Shown here piece by piece: positions 7,169 to 14,826 of a stretch of DNA of 19,534 nucleotides. The DNA comes from an uncultured Cellvibrio sp. (GTDB lineage Bacteria; Pseudomonadota; Gammaproteobacteria; Pseudomonadales; Cellvibrionaceae). Numbering within the stretch: position 1 is the stretch's first letter; every line of letters begins with the position of its first letter. Below the pieces are notes generated by a model. That model saw nothing but the letters and a program-made list of their open reading frames with translations, searched no databases and was not told the origin of the DNA. The translations under genes and the position numbers were made by a program. The stretch covers positions 1-19,534 of the forward strand of contig CAMPIG010000033.1 in the NCBI GenBank assembly GCA_946886255.1. Reading direction: 5' to 3'.

Positions 7169-8423
7169 TTCACTCGAAGCCAAATTTAAATTCACCTTGC
7201 TCTTGTGCCTGATACTGCAGTGGTGCTGCTGCGCGTTATTGTTGTTCGTACTACCGCTCTGGCAGGTTGCGTTATTGACGCTCCTGTTTAGCAGCTTGTT
7301 AGCGCTACTGTTTAACAATCTTCAAGTCAAAATTATCACCGCCTTTCGCCGCGCCAGCATACAGCTGGAAGCGCTGCAAAATCAGGACTATAGCTTATTT
7401 GTCAAGCCTGTATTCAATACAGGAAAAATCGCGGAATTTCACCAGCAACTCAAGGCGCTGGGCCAATCACTGCAAGAACACAAGAGTCACTACGATCAGC
7501 AACTTCTTTTGCTATACCGATTAATCGACCAACTAAACACACCCATCCTGGTGTTCGATCACAAACTGCAATTGAATTATGCCAATACGGCATTTGCGGA
7601 ACTTTTTGGCCGCCCATGGCAAGCGCTGCGCCATGCCTCACCGGCATTACTTGGCTTGCACGCGCAGCCCACCTGGCAATTTATTGATAAAGATAAAGCG
7701 CAACAATGGCAAATTCGCCACAGCCAGTTTTTGGATCAGGGAAAAAGCCACCAGCTGTTGATATTCATCAATATTCAATCCGCACTACGCGAAAGCCAAT
7801 TGCAAGCCTGGCAAAAATTAATGCGCGTACTCAGCCATGAAATTCGTAACTCCCTTACACCCGTCGCCGCGCTGACACAAAATTTGATTTCTAAAGCAAC
7901 GCGAGAGCGCGAACAACAGGCCTTGGAACTAATTGGTGAGCGTTGCCAGCACCTGCAGGACTTTGTAAGTCGCTACGCAGATCTACACAAACCGCTGCAC
8001 TTGCAGCCACAATGGCTTGAAGCCAGTCAGTTATTTCGACGCTTGACGGGTTTATTTGCGGAACAGGAATTAAAAGCAACAGGTTTGCAACTTAAACTTT
8101 GGGCCGACCCGGTGTTATTGCAGCAAGTATTTATTAACCTGATCAAGAATGCCGTCGAGGCAGGCAGCCCCTCCGGAACAATTCAGATGATTTTTAGCGA
8201 GCATGGCCAACACACCGAAATCCGTATTCAGGATCATGGCCAAGGCATCGCCAACGTGGATAATTTATTTGTTCCCTTCTACAGTACCAAAACACAAGGC
8301 CAGGGAATTGGCTTAAGTTTGAGCCGCCATATCATTGAGCAAATGGGTGGGCAGCTAAATTTAAGCAATAACACTAAAAGCAATGGCGCTTGCGCGTTGA
8401 TGCAGTTGCCACATCCAGTATAA
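7152..8423 (+). CDS. Membrane sensor histidine kinase
   Basis: Seen: 423 aa. Two hydrophobic segments lie close together (about residues 13-33 and 36-55), with almost no periplasmic loop, so it probably senses something in or near the membrane. A PAS-like domain follows (about 115-205, PILVFDHKLQLNYAN). The H-box is LSHEIRNSLTP with H229 the likely phosphorylated residue. The catalytic domain has the N-box NLIKNAVEAG, the G1 box DHGQGI and the late motif TKTQGQGIGLSLS. This is the NtrB/NtrY-like kinase type usually paired with sigma-54 regulators. It overlaps the regulator gene by 17 bases. Inference: it phosphorylates D54 of that regulator in response to a membrane-active compound or envelope stress. 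The signal itself cannot be read from the sequence. Confidence 0.9.
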   Translation: MTWPTDSLEAKFKFTLLLCLILQWCCCALLLFVLPLWQVALLTLLFSSLLALLFNNLQVKIITAFRRASIQLEALQNQDYSLFVKPVFNTGKIAEFHQQLKALGQSLQEHKSHYDQQLLLLYRLIDQLNTPILVFDHKLQLNYANTAFAELFGRPWQALRHASPALLGLHAQPTWQFIDKDKAQQWQIRHSQFLDQGKSHQLLIFINIQSALRESQLQAWQKLMRVLSHEIRNSLTPVAALTQNLISKATREREQQALELIGERCQHLQDFVSRYADLHKPLHLQPQWLEASQLFRRLTGLFAEQELKATGLQLKLWADPVLLQQVFINLIKNAVEAGSPSGTIQMIFSEHGQHTEIRIQDHGQGIANVDNLFVPFYSTKTQGQGIGLSLSRHIIEQMGGQLNLSNNTKSNGACALMQLPHPV

Positions 8424-8446
8424 ATAACTCGCGAAGAGTGACACAA

Positions 8447-8483
8447 AGTCCGATATCGAAACCGGACCGTCCGATAACGGACT
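8447..8483. promoter_or_regulatory. Candidate enhancer (UAS) for the sigma-54 regulator
   Basis: Four half-sites alternate GTCCG (8448-8452), CGGAC (8463-8467), GTCCG (8469-8473), CGGAC (8478-8482). The octamer GTCCGATA occurs twice, at 8448 and 8469, exactly 21 bp apart (two helical turns). The first pair forms a 20-bp element symmetric at 16 of 20 positions; the second is GTCCG-ATAA-CGGAC. The block is 63-98 bp upstream of the -24 element. That is the usual distance for an NtrC-type enhancer. Binding by the adjacent regulator is inferred. Confidence 0.65.
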
Positions 8484-8544
8484 AAATCGCTCAAATTATT
8501 TCGACTCTAATAATAAATCCTTTACAGATCAATTAGTTAAATTC

Positions 8545-8560
8545 TGGCATAGCTGTTGCT
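8545..8560 (+). promoter_or_regulatory. Sigma-54 (-24/-12) promoter for the exporter operon
   Basis: TGGCAT-N5-TTGCT matches the RpoN consensus TGGCAC-N5-TTGCW except for one pyrimidine swap. The invariant GG (8546-8547) and GC (8558-8559) are at the required 12-base offset. Transcription would start near 8571, which leaves a leader of about 30 bases before the adaptor ATG at 8601. The site directly follows genes for a sigma-54 activator and its kinase. Confidence 0.8.
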
Positions 8561-8600
8561 ATTTCGTAGCCATACTTTCGGCTACCATCATAAAAATTAT

Positions 8601-9848
8601 ATGGATATCCTCAAACCCAAAACCCACTCACCCTGGAAACGTCCTGTAGTTATCGTCGTTACGGCGGTGGTTATCCTTTTACTGTTCAGCGGCTTTGTTC
8701 TACAACCGCAAAATTATCCCAAAGTTGAACGCGACCAATTACTGTTCGGACATGTACAGCGCGGCGATATGGAAGTGAGCGTTGATGGCTACGGCGTGCT
8801 GCGTTCGTACAAACAAACCTTGCTCACCGCAATGACTGCCGCCACGGTCGAAGAAGTAATTTTGCGGCCGGGCGCGCAAGTAGAAGCCGATAGCATTATT
8901 TTGCGCTTGGGTAACCCCGAGTTATTACAGGAAGTTGAGGCCGCCCGAATGGCGCTAGCGCAAGAGCAGGCCAATTTACGCCGCCTCAAGCTCAACAACC
9001 AACGTGAACTGCTCGGCGAGCAAGCAACGCTTGCGCAACTTGACGGCGAATGGCAGACCATCACCTTACGTAGCAACGCCGAAAAAGGTTTAGCCGGTGC
9101 CGCCGTATCACGGCTCGCCTATCAAACCACCTTGTTACAACAGGAGCAAATACACAAACGCCTGCTGCTTCAAATGCAGCGCATCGAACAATTACAAGAT
9201 GTCATGCACGAAGCAATCATTATCCAGCAGGAACAAATCAATCAAGCTGAAGCTCATTACCAAAATATGCGCACCCGCGCCGAGCGCCTTACAGTCCGTG
9301 CTGGTTTACAAGGTGTGGTGCAACGCTTGCCGGTTGAATTGGGCCAAAGCGTTATCGCCGGGCAGGAGCTTGCGCTCGTCGGCAGTGATAAGGATTTGCT
9401 TGCCCTCATCCGAGTATCGCAATCGAAAGCGGAACAACTACAAATAGGGCAAGTTGCGCAGATTAATACGCGGCGCGAACAGGTAGCTGGAACTGTCACC
9501 CGTATCACGCCAGAAATACGCGACGGCACTGTTGAAGTAGAAATTTCGTTTACAGATGGAGTACCTCCATCTGCTCGCCCCGAATTAAATGTCGATGCAA
9601 AAATTATTACGTCAACATTAAACAATGTGCTGTTTGTTGAGCGCCCTATCAATGTGCAAAGTCACAGTAGCAGCAAAATTTACTTGATAGACAGTACCCA
9701 AAAAAATGCGGTACTACACACCGTGCAATTTGGTGAGGAAGCCGATCAGTTTATCCAAATCATGAGCGGCGGTAGCGAGAATGACGAATTTATTTTGTCA
9801 GATATGGCACGCTTTCGCGACACAGACCATATCCGCCTGATGGACTAA
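8601..9848 (+). CDS. HlyD/MacA-like periplasmic adaptor of an ABC exporter
   Basis: Seen: 415 aa from the ATG at 8601. A single N-terminal membrane helix lies at about residues 15-34, followed by a periplasmic part. A split biotinyl-lipoyl domain is apparent (around GYGVLRSYKQTLL and VRAGLQGVVQRLPVELGQSV), separated by a long Gln/Glu/Leu-rich region that looks like a helical-hairpin coiled coil (about 105-235). Beta-barrel-like strands follow. An upstream TTG at 8556 is rejected as a start because it lies inside the sigma-54 promoter. Known: such adaptors bridge an inner-membrane ABC transporter to a TolC-type outer-membrane channel. No channel gene is in the window, so a TolC elsewhere is presumably shared. 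It is the first gene of the three-gene exporter set. Confidence 0.88.
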   Translation: MDILKPKTHSPWKRPVVIVVTAVVILLLFSGFVLQPQNYPKVERDQLLFGHVQRGDMEVSVDGYGVLRSYKQTLLTAMTAATVEEVILRPGAQVEADSIILRLGNPELLQEVEAARMALAQEQANLRRLKLNNQRELLGEQATLAQLDGEWQTITLRSNAEKGLAGAAVSRLAYQTTLLQQEQIHKRLLLQMQRIEQLQDVMHEAIIIQQEQINQAEAHYQNMRTRAERLTVRAGLQGVVQRLPVELGQSVIAGQELALVGSDKDLLALIRVSQSKAEQLQIGQVAQINTRREQVAGTVTRITPEIRDGTVEVEISFTDGVPPSARPELNVDAKIITSTLNNVLFVERPINVQSHSSSKIYLIDSTQKNAVLHTVQFGEEADQFIQIMSGGSENDEFILSDMARFRDTDHIRLMD

Positions 9849-9883
9849 TCGGTGCTTGCATAACAAAAACTGAAGGAATGAAT

Positions 9884-10591
9884 ATGCGTAAACTGACTCT
9901 GACGATGACCGGCGTTACCAAGGTGTTCGCTACTGACGATATGGAGACACATGCCCTGCGCGGCATTGATCTTGAAATTTACAAAAGCGATTTCGTCTCC
10001 ATTTGCGGCCCATCTGGTTGCGGCAAATCTACCTTGCTATCGCTTCTGGGATTATTGGATATACCGACCAGCGGCAAATACTGTATCGAAGATTCCGATG
10101 TTAGCCAGTTGACCCTAAGCGAAGCGGCGTATATTCGCAATGAAAAGGTTGGCTTTATCTTCCAATCATTTAACTTGATTGACGAGCTTTCAGTGTTTGA
10201 CAACATCGCACTGCCCTTACGCTACCGTCGCGCCAAAGTAAGCGATAAAGATATTCACACCAGAGTAATGGAGTGCCTGCAAAAAGTGGGCATGACCCAT
10301 CGCGCACAGCATAAGCCCAATCAACTTTCGGGCGGGCAACAACAGCGTATCGCCATCGCTCGCGCACTGGTTGGTGACCCGGCGCTATTGCTTGTTGATG
10401 AGCCAACTGGAAATCTGGATTCACGTAACGGCGATGCAGTGATGGATATGTTACAGCAACTGAACAATGACGGAACAACGCTGTGCATGGTCACACACGA
10501 TCCCCGTTACGCAGACATGGCCAGCCGAAAACTGCATTTACTTGATGGAAAAATTATTGACGTGCAGTCGCACTCATCGGCCGTATTATGA
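9884..10591 (+). CDS. MacB/LolD-type ABC transporter ATP-binding protein
   Basis: Seen: 235 aa with Walker [10 protein letters not shown] (42-50), Q-loop FQSFNLI, signature LSGGQQQR (148-155), Walker [13 protein letters not shown] (from 168) and H-loop VTHD. The PTGNLD sequence and overall length are typical of the MacB/LolD/FtsE branch. AAGGA at 9873-9877 is 6 bases before the ATG at 9884 but directly touches the ATG at 9878, so 9884 is the better start. It lies 35 bases after the adaptor gene and 73 before the permease gene. Known: these ATPases drive mechanotransmission by FtsX-type permeases, expelling substrate from the periplasm. Inference: it energises the permease at 10665-13106. Confidence 0.92.
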   Translation: MRKLTLTMTGVTKVFATDDMETHALRGIDLEIYKSDFVSICGPSGCGKSTLLSLLGLLDIPTSGKYCIEDSDVSQLTLSEAAYIRNEKVGFIFQSFNLIDELSVFDNIALPLRYRRAKVSDKDIHTRVMECLQKVGMTHRAQHKPNQLSGGQQQRIAIARALVGDPALLLVDEPTGNLDSRNGDAVMDMLQQLNNDGTTLCMVTHDPRYADMASRKLHLLDGKIIDVQSHSSAVL

Positions 10592-10664
10592 CCACGCGTG
10601 TCAATTTATGCGGCACCTCATCCGTATGTCGGCACGCATTGTTCTGTCTTGAAGGGAAATTTAT

Positions 10665-13106
10665 ATGCTTCGTATGAAGGATCTTCTTACCGCTTTTCAT
10701 TCGCTCAGTAAAGCGAAAGGCTATGTGGTTACTATCGTACTTACGCTTGGTATCACGCTCGGTGCGGTGGTGGCGATGTTTAATTTGAATTATCAATTGC
10801 TGGCTGCACCCTTGCCCTATCCTGACGCTGATCGACTAATGGTGTTCAGTAGTGAACGAAGTGAACAAGGCGTATTAACGCCAGACCGGGGCATGCCCTA
10901 TCCTGCATTGGTCGAGCTATATAAACAGCAGGATAATCATTTTTCACAAAAGGCATTGCTTGCTTACACCGTGTCTATTGAGCGCAGAATGCCTGATAGC
11001 CCAGTATTAACCACTGTCTCTATCACACCAGAATTTTTAACTCTGCTGCAAGCGCCCATGGCACTGGGCCGGCACTTCAATTCAGATGAGGGGCTGGACA
11101 GCATGAACCAGGTGGCAATCATTAGCCATCGTGCCTGGAAAAAGTACTTCCAACAGAGTAGCGATGTATTAGGTAAAACGCTGAATATTATGGAGATGGA
11201 ATTCAAAATTATCGGTGTTTTGGCGGAAGATTTTATAGAGCCAGGCCTACATGAGTTTGGCGCACAGACCGATCTGTGGTTACCATTTGATTATGACGAC
11301 ATGCCGAAGCAATTTCAGCAGCGCTGGTCGACATTTTCCGACCGGACTTACCTGGTCGGATTAAAAAATCCCGACAGCGATGCCATGCTGGCCGAACAAG
11401 AAATAAGCAATTACCTAGCAGCTCGTTTTAAAAATGAAACTGCAAGCCTGCCAGGAATGGCCGACATGGAGATAAAAATGCGGCTTAAAACGTTTGATGA
11501 AATCATTCACGGTAATGCCAGCCGGCAGAGCTTGTGGATGCTTGCTGGCGTTCTCGTGCTACTCCTTATAGCCGCGACGAATATTATTAATCTAATCCTG
11601 GCACGCGCTGCGAACCAGCAGCGAGCCATGGCCATCCAAATTGCTTTAGGTGCGCAGAAAAAACATATTTTTAACGGGGTATTGGCTGAAATACTATGGT
11701 TGATTGGCGGGGCAAGTCTTGTGGCGGTGGCGGTGTCATCAGTTGTAATAGATTTACTAAAAATATGGGCCAAGGGACAATTGCCACGCTTGAATGAGTT
11801 ACAACTCAATCCGCAAACACTGATTTTTGCAGTACTCACAGGCATATTGTTGGCCTTGTTATTTGCGACCCTTGTGAGCCGGCAGATTAATTACCGCGCG
11901 CTCAACAGTTTACTGCAGACCAGTGGCAAGGGTGTTGGTTTGCAAATCAACAAAAGAATCCGCAATCTGTTGATCGTAAGCCAGGTTGCGCTGACCGGAA
12001 TATTGCTTGCAGCCAGCTTGCATATTCTCGTACAGAGCGTTGCCCAATTAACGCAACCCCTCGGCTATAACACAGATGACCAATACCAAGTGCGTTTAAG
12101 CATTGCCACTCTGTGGGAAACGACAACTCGCGAAGACCGGCGCGAATATTTTTTTCAATTGGCTGATAGTTTGCGCGCTCATCCTGGCATTGAAGCGGTA
12201 GGCATGGCGTCGAGATCGCCGGTAGATTATTCCGGGCCAAGCTATGAATCGATATTAACCGAACCCGGCAATACACATAGCATACGCACTTTGCGCAACT
12301 ATAATGATGGCACTTATTTTAAAATCCTCGCATTTCCGTTAATCACGGGCCGTTACTTTACTGACACTGAGGCACGTAATAACGAAGATCTACTTGTTAT
12401 TAACGAAACCTTGGCCCGACAATTACAGCCTGATGGAAAAGTGGTTGGAAAGTTAGTCTATTTCGCATCGGACGATTCCGCTACTGGCTTCCAGATCATT
12501 GGTGTAATAAAAGATTTGCAACTTCCCGGCCAAATTGAACCACCCCGCTTTTTTTTACCAACGATTGTCGAAGGGCCCGCATTAGTCGTAAAAACGAAGC
12601 CGAAACAACGATTATCAGCTCGGGAAATAAACCAAATAGCTGCAACCATTAACCCACAACTAAAAGTGTTTGAGATCCGTACGACTGCGGAATACATCAG
12701 CGAACTTACGGCGCACCAAAAAACCGCCGCAGGTTTAACGACAGCGCTCGCATTGCTGGCGTTCATATTGGCAGGGATCGGGCTTTATGGGGTATTAAGT
12801 TACAGTGTGCAGCAACGTCGTTTTGAATTAGGCGTACGTATGGCCATCGGGGCGCGCCCTTTCAGCATTTTTGCACAAATATTTAAAGACAACGTTGCGC
12901 CGGTGGCTATTGGATTAGTGGTTTCTATCATCGCATTGTGCGGGCTATGGCTTTGGGTAGAGCGAACGAGCTTCACCTTACAAACCAGCATCGCGGGGTG
13001 GTTGCTACCGACAATATTAATTATGGGACTAACCAGTGCGGCGTCGCTGCTTTCGGTATGGAGTATCATTTCCAAACCCGCGAGCAACCTATTAAAGAAT
13101 GACTGA
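10665..13106 (+). CDS. Duplicated MacB/FtsX-type ABC permease
   Basis: Seen: 813 aa built of two similar halves. Each half has one membrane helix (about 17-40; about 428-450), a large periplasmic MacB-core-like domain (about 50-280; about 460-690) and a three-helix FtsX domain (about 288-410; about 690-805). That makes eight membrane helices. Classical MacB fuses ATPase and a four-helix permease and works as a dimer; here both permease halves are in one chain and the ATPase is separate. A GAAGG site lies upstream of the ATG. Known: related systems export antimicrobial peptides, macrolides, lipoproteins or siderophores. Inference: with the adaptor and ATPase it forms a tripartite exporter under control of the upstream two-component system. 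The substrate is unknown. Confidence 0.9.
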   Translation: MLRMKDLLTAFHSLSKAKGYVVTIVLTLGITLGAVVAMFNLNYQLLAAPLPYPDADRLMVFSSERSEQGVLTPDRGMPYPALVELYKQQDNHFSQKALLAYTVSIERRMPDSPVLTTVSITPEFLTLLQAPMALGRHFNSDEGLDSMNQVAIISHRAWKKYFQQSSDVLGKTLNIMEMEFKIIGVLAEDFIEPGLHEFGAQTDLWLPFDYDDMPKQFQQRWSTFSDRTYLVGLKNPDSDAMLAEQEISNYLAARFKNETASLPGMADMEIKMRLKTFDEIIHGNASRQSLWMLAGVLVLLLIAATNIINLILARAANQQRAMAIQIALGAQKKHIFNGVLAEILWLIGGASLVAVAVSSVVIDLLKIWAKGQLPRLNELQLNPQTLIFAVLTGILLALLFATLVSRQINYRALNSLLQTSGKGVGLQINKRIRNLLIVSQVALTGILLAASLHILVQSVAQLTQPLGYNTDDQYQVRLSIATLWETTTREDRREYFFQLADSLRAHPGIEAVGMASRSPVDYSGPSYESILTEPGNTHSIRTLRNYNDGTYFKILAFPLITGRYFTDTEARNNEDLLVINETLARQLQPDGKVVGKLVYFASDDSATGFQIIGVIKDLQLPGQIEPPRFFLPTIVEGPALVVKTKPKQRLSAREINQIAATINPQLKVFEIRTTAEYISELTAHQKTAAGLTTALALLAFILAGIGLYGVLSYSVQQRRFELGVRMAIGARPFSIFAQIFKDNVAPVAIGLVVSIIALCGLWLWVERTSFTLQTSIAGWLLPTILIMGLTSAASLLSVWSIISKPASNLLKND

Positions 13107-13118
13107 ATAATTATCCAC

Positions 13119-13150
13119 CCCCCTTAGTTTTAAGGAATGACTTAAGGAGG
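13119..13150 (+). promoter_or_regulatory. Possible hairpin masking the ribosome site of the micro-ORF
   Basis: CCCCCTTA (13119-13126) can pair with TAAGGAGG (13143-13150) at 7 of 8 positions, closing a 16-base loop and hiding the Shine-Dalgarno of the 13-codon frame at 13155. A competing TAAGG at 13131-13135 can pair with the same CCTTA and would free the site. This could switch translation, but it rests on base pairing alone. Confidence 0.35.
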
Positions 13151-13154
13151 ATAT

Positions 13155-13196
13155 ATGTTAGTAGCTTTAGCATGCTCACTTGGTAATATCATTTAG
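13155..13196 (+). CDS. 13-codon micro-ORF with a perfect ribosome site, after the exporter
   Basis: Seen: ATG at 13155, encoding MLVALACSLGNII and ending with TAG at 13194-13196. AAGGAGG (13144-13150) lies 4 bases before the ATG, a textbook Shine-Dalgarno and one of the strongest in the window. The peptide is hydrophobic with one Cys. It starts 49 bases after the permease stop, on the same strand, with no terminator seen between them. Inference: it could be a small membrane peptide, a peptide exported or sensed by the system, or the remnant of a longer gene whose start survived. A ribosome site this good over so short a frame is unlikely in random intergenic DNA but not impossible. No family is recognised. 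Confidence 0.35.
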   Translation: MLVALACSLGNII

Positions 13197-13243
13197 TACC
13201 AGAATAGAAGCCCTGTATTGAATTTTGATAATTTGCGTCAAGC

Positions 13244-14119
13244 TCACATCTGCGCAATATATTGCGACAGCACCTCAAACTTTTCCGCATCGTTATCCAC
13301 AAAGCGAATCACGATCTTCACCACATTGGTTTCCGCGCGGTTTTCGCCGGCCTGGATGCTGTGGACGTAGCCGTTGACGCGGGCGAGGTCGCCGCCGTCG
13401 CCCATCTCGATATCAACGACGGCTTGGTCGAAGACGGTGGGCAAGTTGTCGTTGCGTTGCATCAGACCGCCAAGGGATTGCAGGGATAATTCGCGGATGA
13501 CGCAGGCACAGGGTTTGGCGTTGTTGGAGAAACGCAACTGTGCCTTGCCTTTGACGCTCGGGGACTTGGTGGTGGGCTTGGGTTTAGCGGCGCCCCCGGT
13601 CAGCAGGCTGGCGCTGCTGACCGGGTTGGTGAGGGGGTTGGCTGATGGAGGTTGGGGTGCTCGCGCGCCGGTGAGTACGTCTACTGAGGCAAAGGCAATG
13701 CCCTGGGTGCTGGCTTGGCGGCCGGCGTGGGTGGGGGCCTTGCCGACGGCTTTGAGTTGTTTGAAAACTTTGCGCAGTAATTCTTCGGGCGTAAAGGGTT
13801 TGGTGAGGTAGTCAGATACGCCGGACTCGACCGCTTTGATGACGTGGTTACGGTCGCCGCGACTGGAGATCATCACGAAAGGTGTGGTGGCGCCCTGGTC
13901 GCTGCTACGCACCGCGCGCAGTAATTCTTCGCCGCTCATATTGGGCATCTCCCAATCCGACAGGATCAGGTCCATGGCCTGGCTTTTGATGGCCGCCAGC
14001 GCGCGGCTACCGTCCACTGCTTCATACACCTCGACACCGGGAATTTTTTCCCGCAGGTGTTTCTTGACCATGTCACGGATAAAAGTGGCGTCATCAACGA
14101 CGAGGATACGGATAGCCAT
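13244..14119 (-). CDS. CheY-like receiver fused to a PilZ-like domain
   Basis: Seen: 291 aa. The receiver at 1-125 has D9/D10, phospho-acceptor D55 (LILSDWEMP), S85 and K107 (YLTKPF). A low-complexity Ala/Pro/Ser/Thr linker runs to about 190. The C-terminal 100 residues look PilZ-like: IRELSLQSLGGLM resembles the D/NxSxxG motif and is followed by beta strands ending RFVDND. The upstream Arg motif of canonical c-di-GMP binders is not clear, so nucleotide binding is uncertain. No kinase gene adjoins it. Known: receiver-PilZ fusions tie phosphorelays to motility, surface or c-di-GMP outputs. Inference: an orphan regulator phosphorylated by a kinase encoded elsewhere. It converges with the exporter operon. 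Confidence 0.8.
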   Translation of the reverse strand: MAIRILVVDDATFIRDMVKKHLREKIPGVEVYEAVDGSRALAAIKSQAMDLILSDWEMPNMSGEELLRAVRSSDQGATTPFVMISSRGDRNHVIKAVESGVSDYLTKPFTPEELLRKVFKQLKAVGKAPTHAGRQASTQGIAFASVDVLTGARAPQPPSANPLTNPVSSASLLTGGAAKPKPTTKSPSVKGKAQLRFSNNAKPCACVIRELSLQSLGGLMQRNDNLPTVFDQAVVDIEMGDGGDLARVNGYVHSIQAGENRAETNVVKIVIRFVDNDAEKFEVLSQYIAQM

Positions 14120-14136
14120 AGGCTATTTCCTTACAC

Positions 14137-14176
14137 AAAAAAAACAGTGAAGCCCCGAAGATTTACCAAGGGGTTT
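14137..14176 (-). terminator. Terminator for the TfoX-like gene
   Basis: On the minus strand a 7-bp stem (14176-14170 with 14156-14150, one G-U pair) is followed after five bases by eight consecutive T (14144-14137 as A on the plus strand). It lies between the stop of the TfoX-like gene and the start of the receiver-PilZ gene, so the two are probably separate transcripts. Confidence 0.6.
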
Positions 14177-14212
14177 TATTAGCCTAGACGATTTGTAACA
14201 GAATGCGACAAA

Positions 14213-14596
14213 TCAGCGCGCTTGCAGATGGCGTACCGGTGCGTCGATGTAGGGTTCGTCCTGTTCCAGCGAGTAGCCGTTTTGTGCGGCTTCCACAGCG
14301 GTACGCATCCAGTAGATCAACTCGGCCGGTCGTTCGAGGACGGGTTCAGGCAGTTGGTAAAATGCTGACTCCACCATATCCGCCGCCGCAGGGCGAAAGG
14401 GCGACATACCCCGTTGCTCGTAAAGCGAGCGGGAATATTCGTCTGCGCGGAAGTACAAATGATCATTGACGATGATAGCGAACTGGACACCTTGATGGTA
14501 AACGCCCACGCCGTGAAAAATCCGCCGGTAAGAAACAGGCGCAACCCGAGCCATGCATTCAACTGCGTGAGCTACATAGTGAGTGCTGACTGCCAT
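14213..14596 (-). CDS. TfoX N-terminal domain protein
   Basis: Seen: 127 aa covering little more than one TfoX_N-type domain. Features are RRIFHGVGVYHQGVQFAII (24-42), then LYFRADEYSR, a Ser/Pro-Phe turn (MSPFRP) and the closing FYQLPEPVLERPAELIYWM. These match the TfoX/Sxy N-domain pattern of a glycine-rich strand, a 'YxkaDe' strand and a 'yyxvPeevl' helix entry. The TfoX C-terminal domain found in E. coli Sxy is absent. GAAAGG lies about 8 bases before the ATG. Known: Sxy/TfoX helps CRP switch on competence genes; single-domain relatives are common and mostly uncharacterised. Context: an 18-bp palindrome lies about 80 bp upstream. Calling it a competence regulator would be over-reach. Confidence 0.75.
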   Translation of the reverse strand: MAVSTHYVAHAVECMARVAPVSYRRIFHGVGVYHQGVQFAIIVNDHLYFRADEYSRSLYEQRGMSPFRPAAADMVESAFYQLPEPVLERPAELIYWMRTAVEAAQNGYSLEQDEPYIDAPVRHLQAR

Positions 14597-14674
14597 ATCG
14601 ACGCCTTTCTTATGGGGAGGTTTGGGGGTGAGACAGGGTCGTTACAACACATCGACCACTCCTTGTCCCGGTTG

Positions 14675-14692
14675 GTTTTGGTATACCAAAAC
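14675..14692. promoter_or_regulatory. 18-bp perfect palindrome, candidate operator
   Basis: GTTTTGGTATACCAAAAC is a perfect palindrome in the 230-base gap between the yaaA stop (14827, minus) and the TfoX-like start (14596, minus). A TTGGTATACCAA core resembles operators of GntR-type repressors, but the regulator cannot be named. Apart from this site I see no gene or clear promoter in the gap. Confidence 0.45.
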
Positions 14693-14826
14693 TGGCAAAA
14701 ACTCTAATGAGGAACACCGGCGAACGCAACAGGATTCTAAGAATGTTTCGCTAGTTCAAATGCGAAAGATTGTGATTTGCTGTATATGCTCGATGCGCCG
14801 CGCCTTACACCCCAACACCACCCCAA

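Noticed and set aside
8556..8600. TTG at 8556 as the start of the adaptor protein
   Set aside because: It lies inside the -12 element of the sigma-54 promoter and upstream of the expected transcription start; the ATG at 8601 gives a normal N-terminus with the membrane helix near the start.
13253..13266. 14-bp perfect palindrome CGCAATATATTGCG
   Set aside because: It falls within the last codons of the receiver-PilZ gene and encodes ordinary residues; no nearby gene start makes it a sensible operator, so chance is likelier.
13374..13811. 145-codon plus-strand frame opposite the receiver-PilZ gene
   Set aside because: Antisense shadow of a well-supported gene; the Arg/Ser/Leu-rich composition follows from the codon bias of the real strand.
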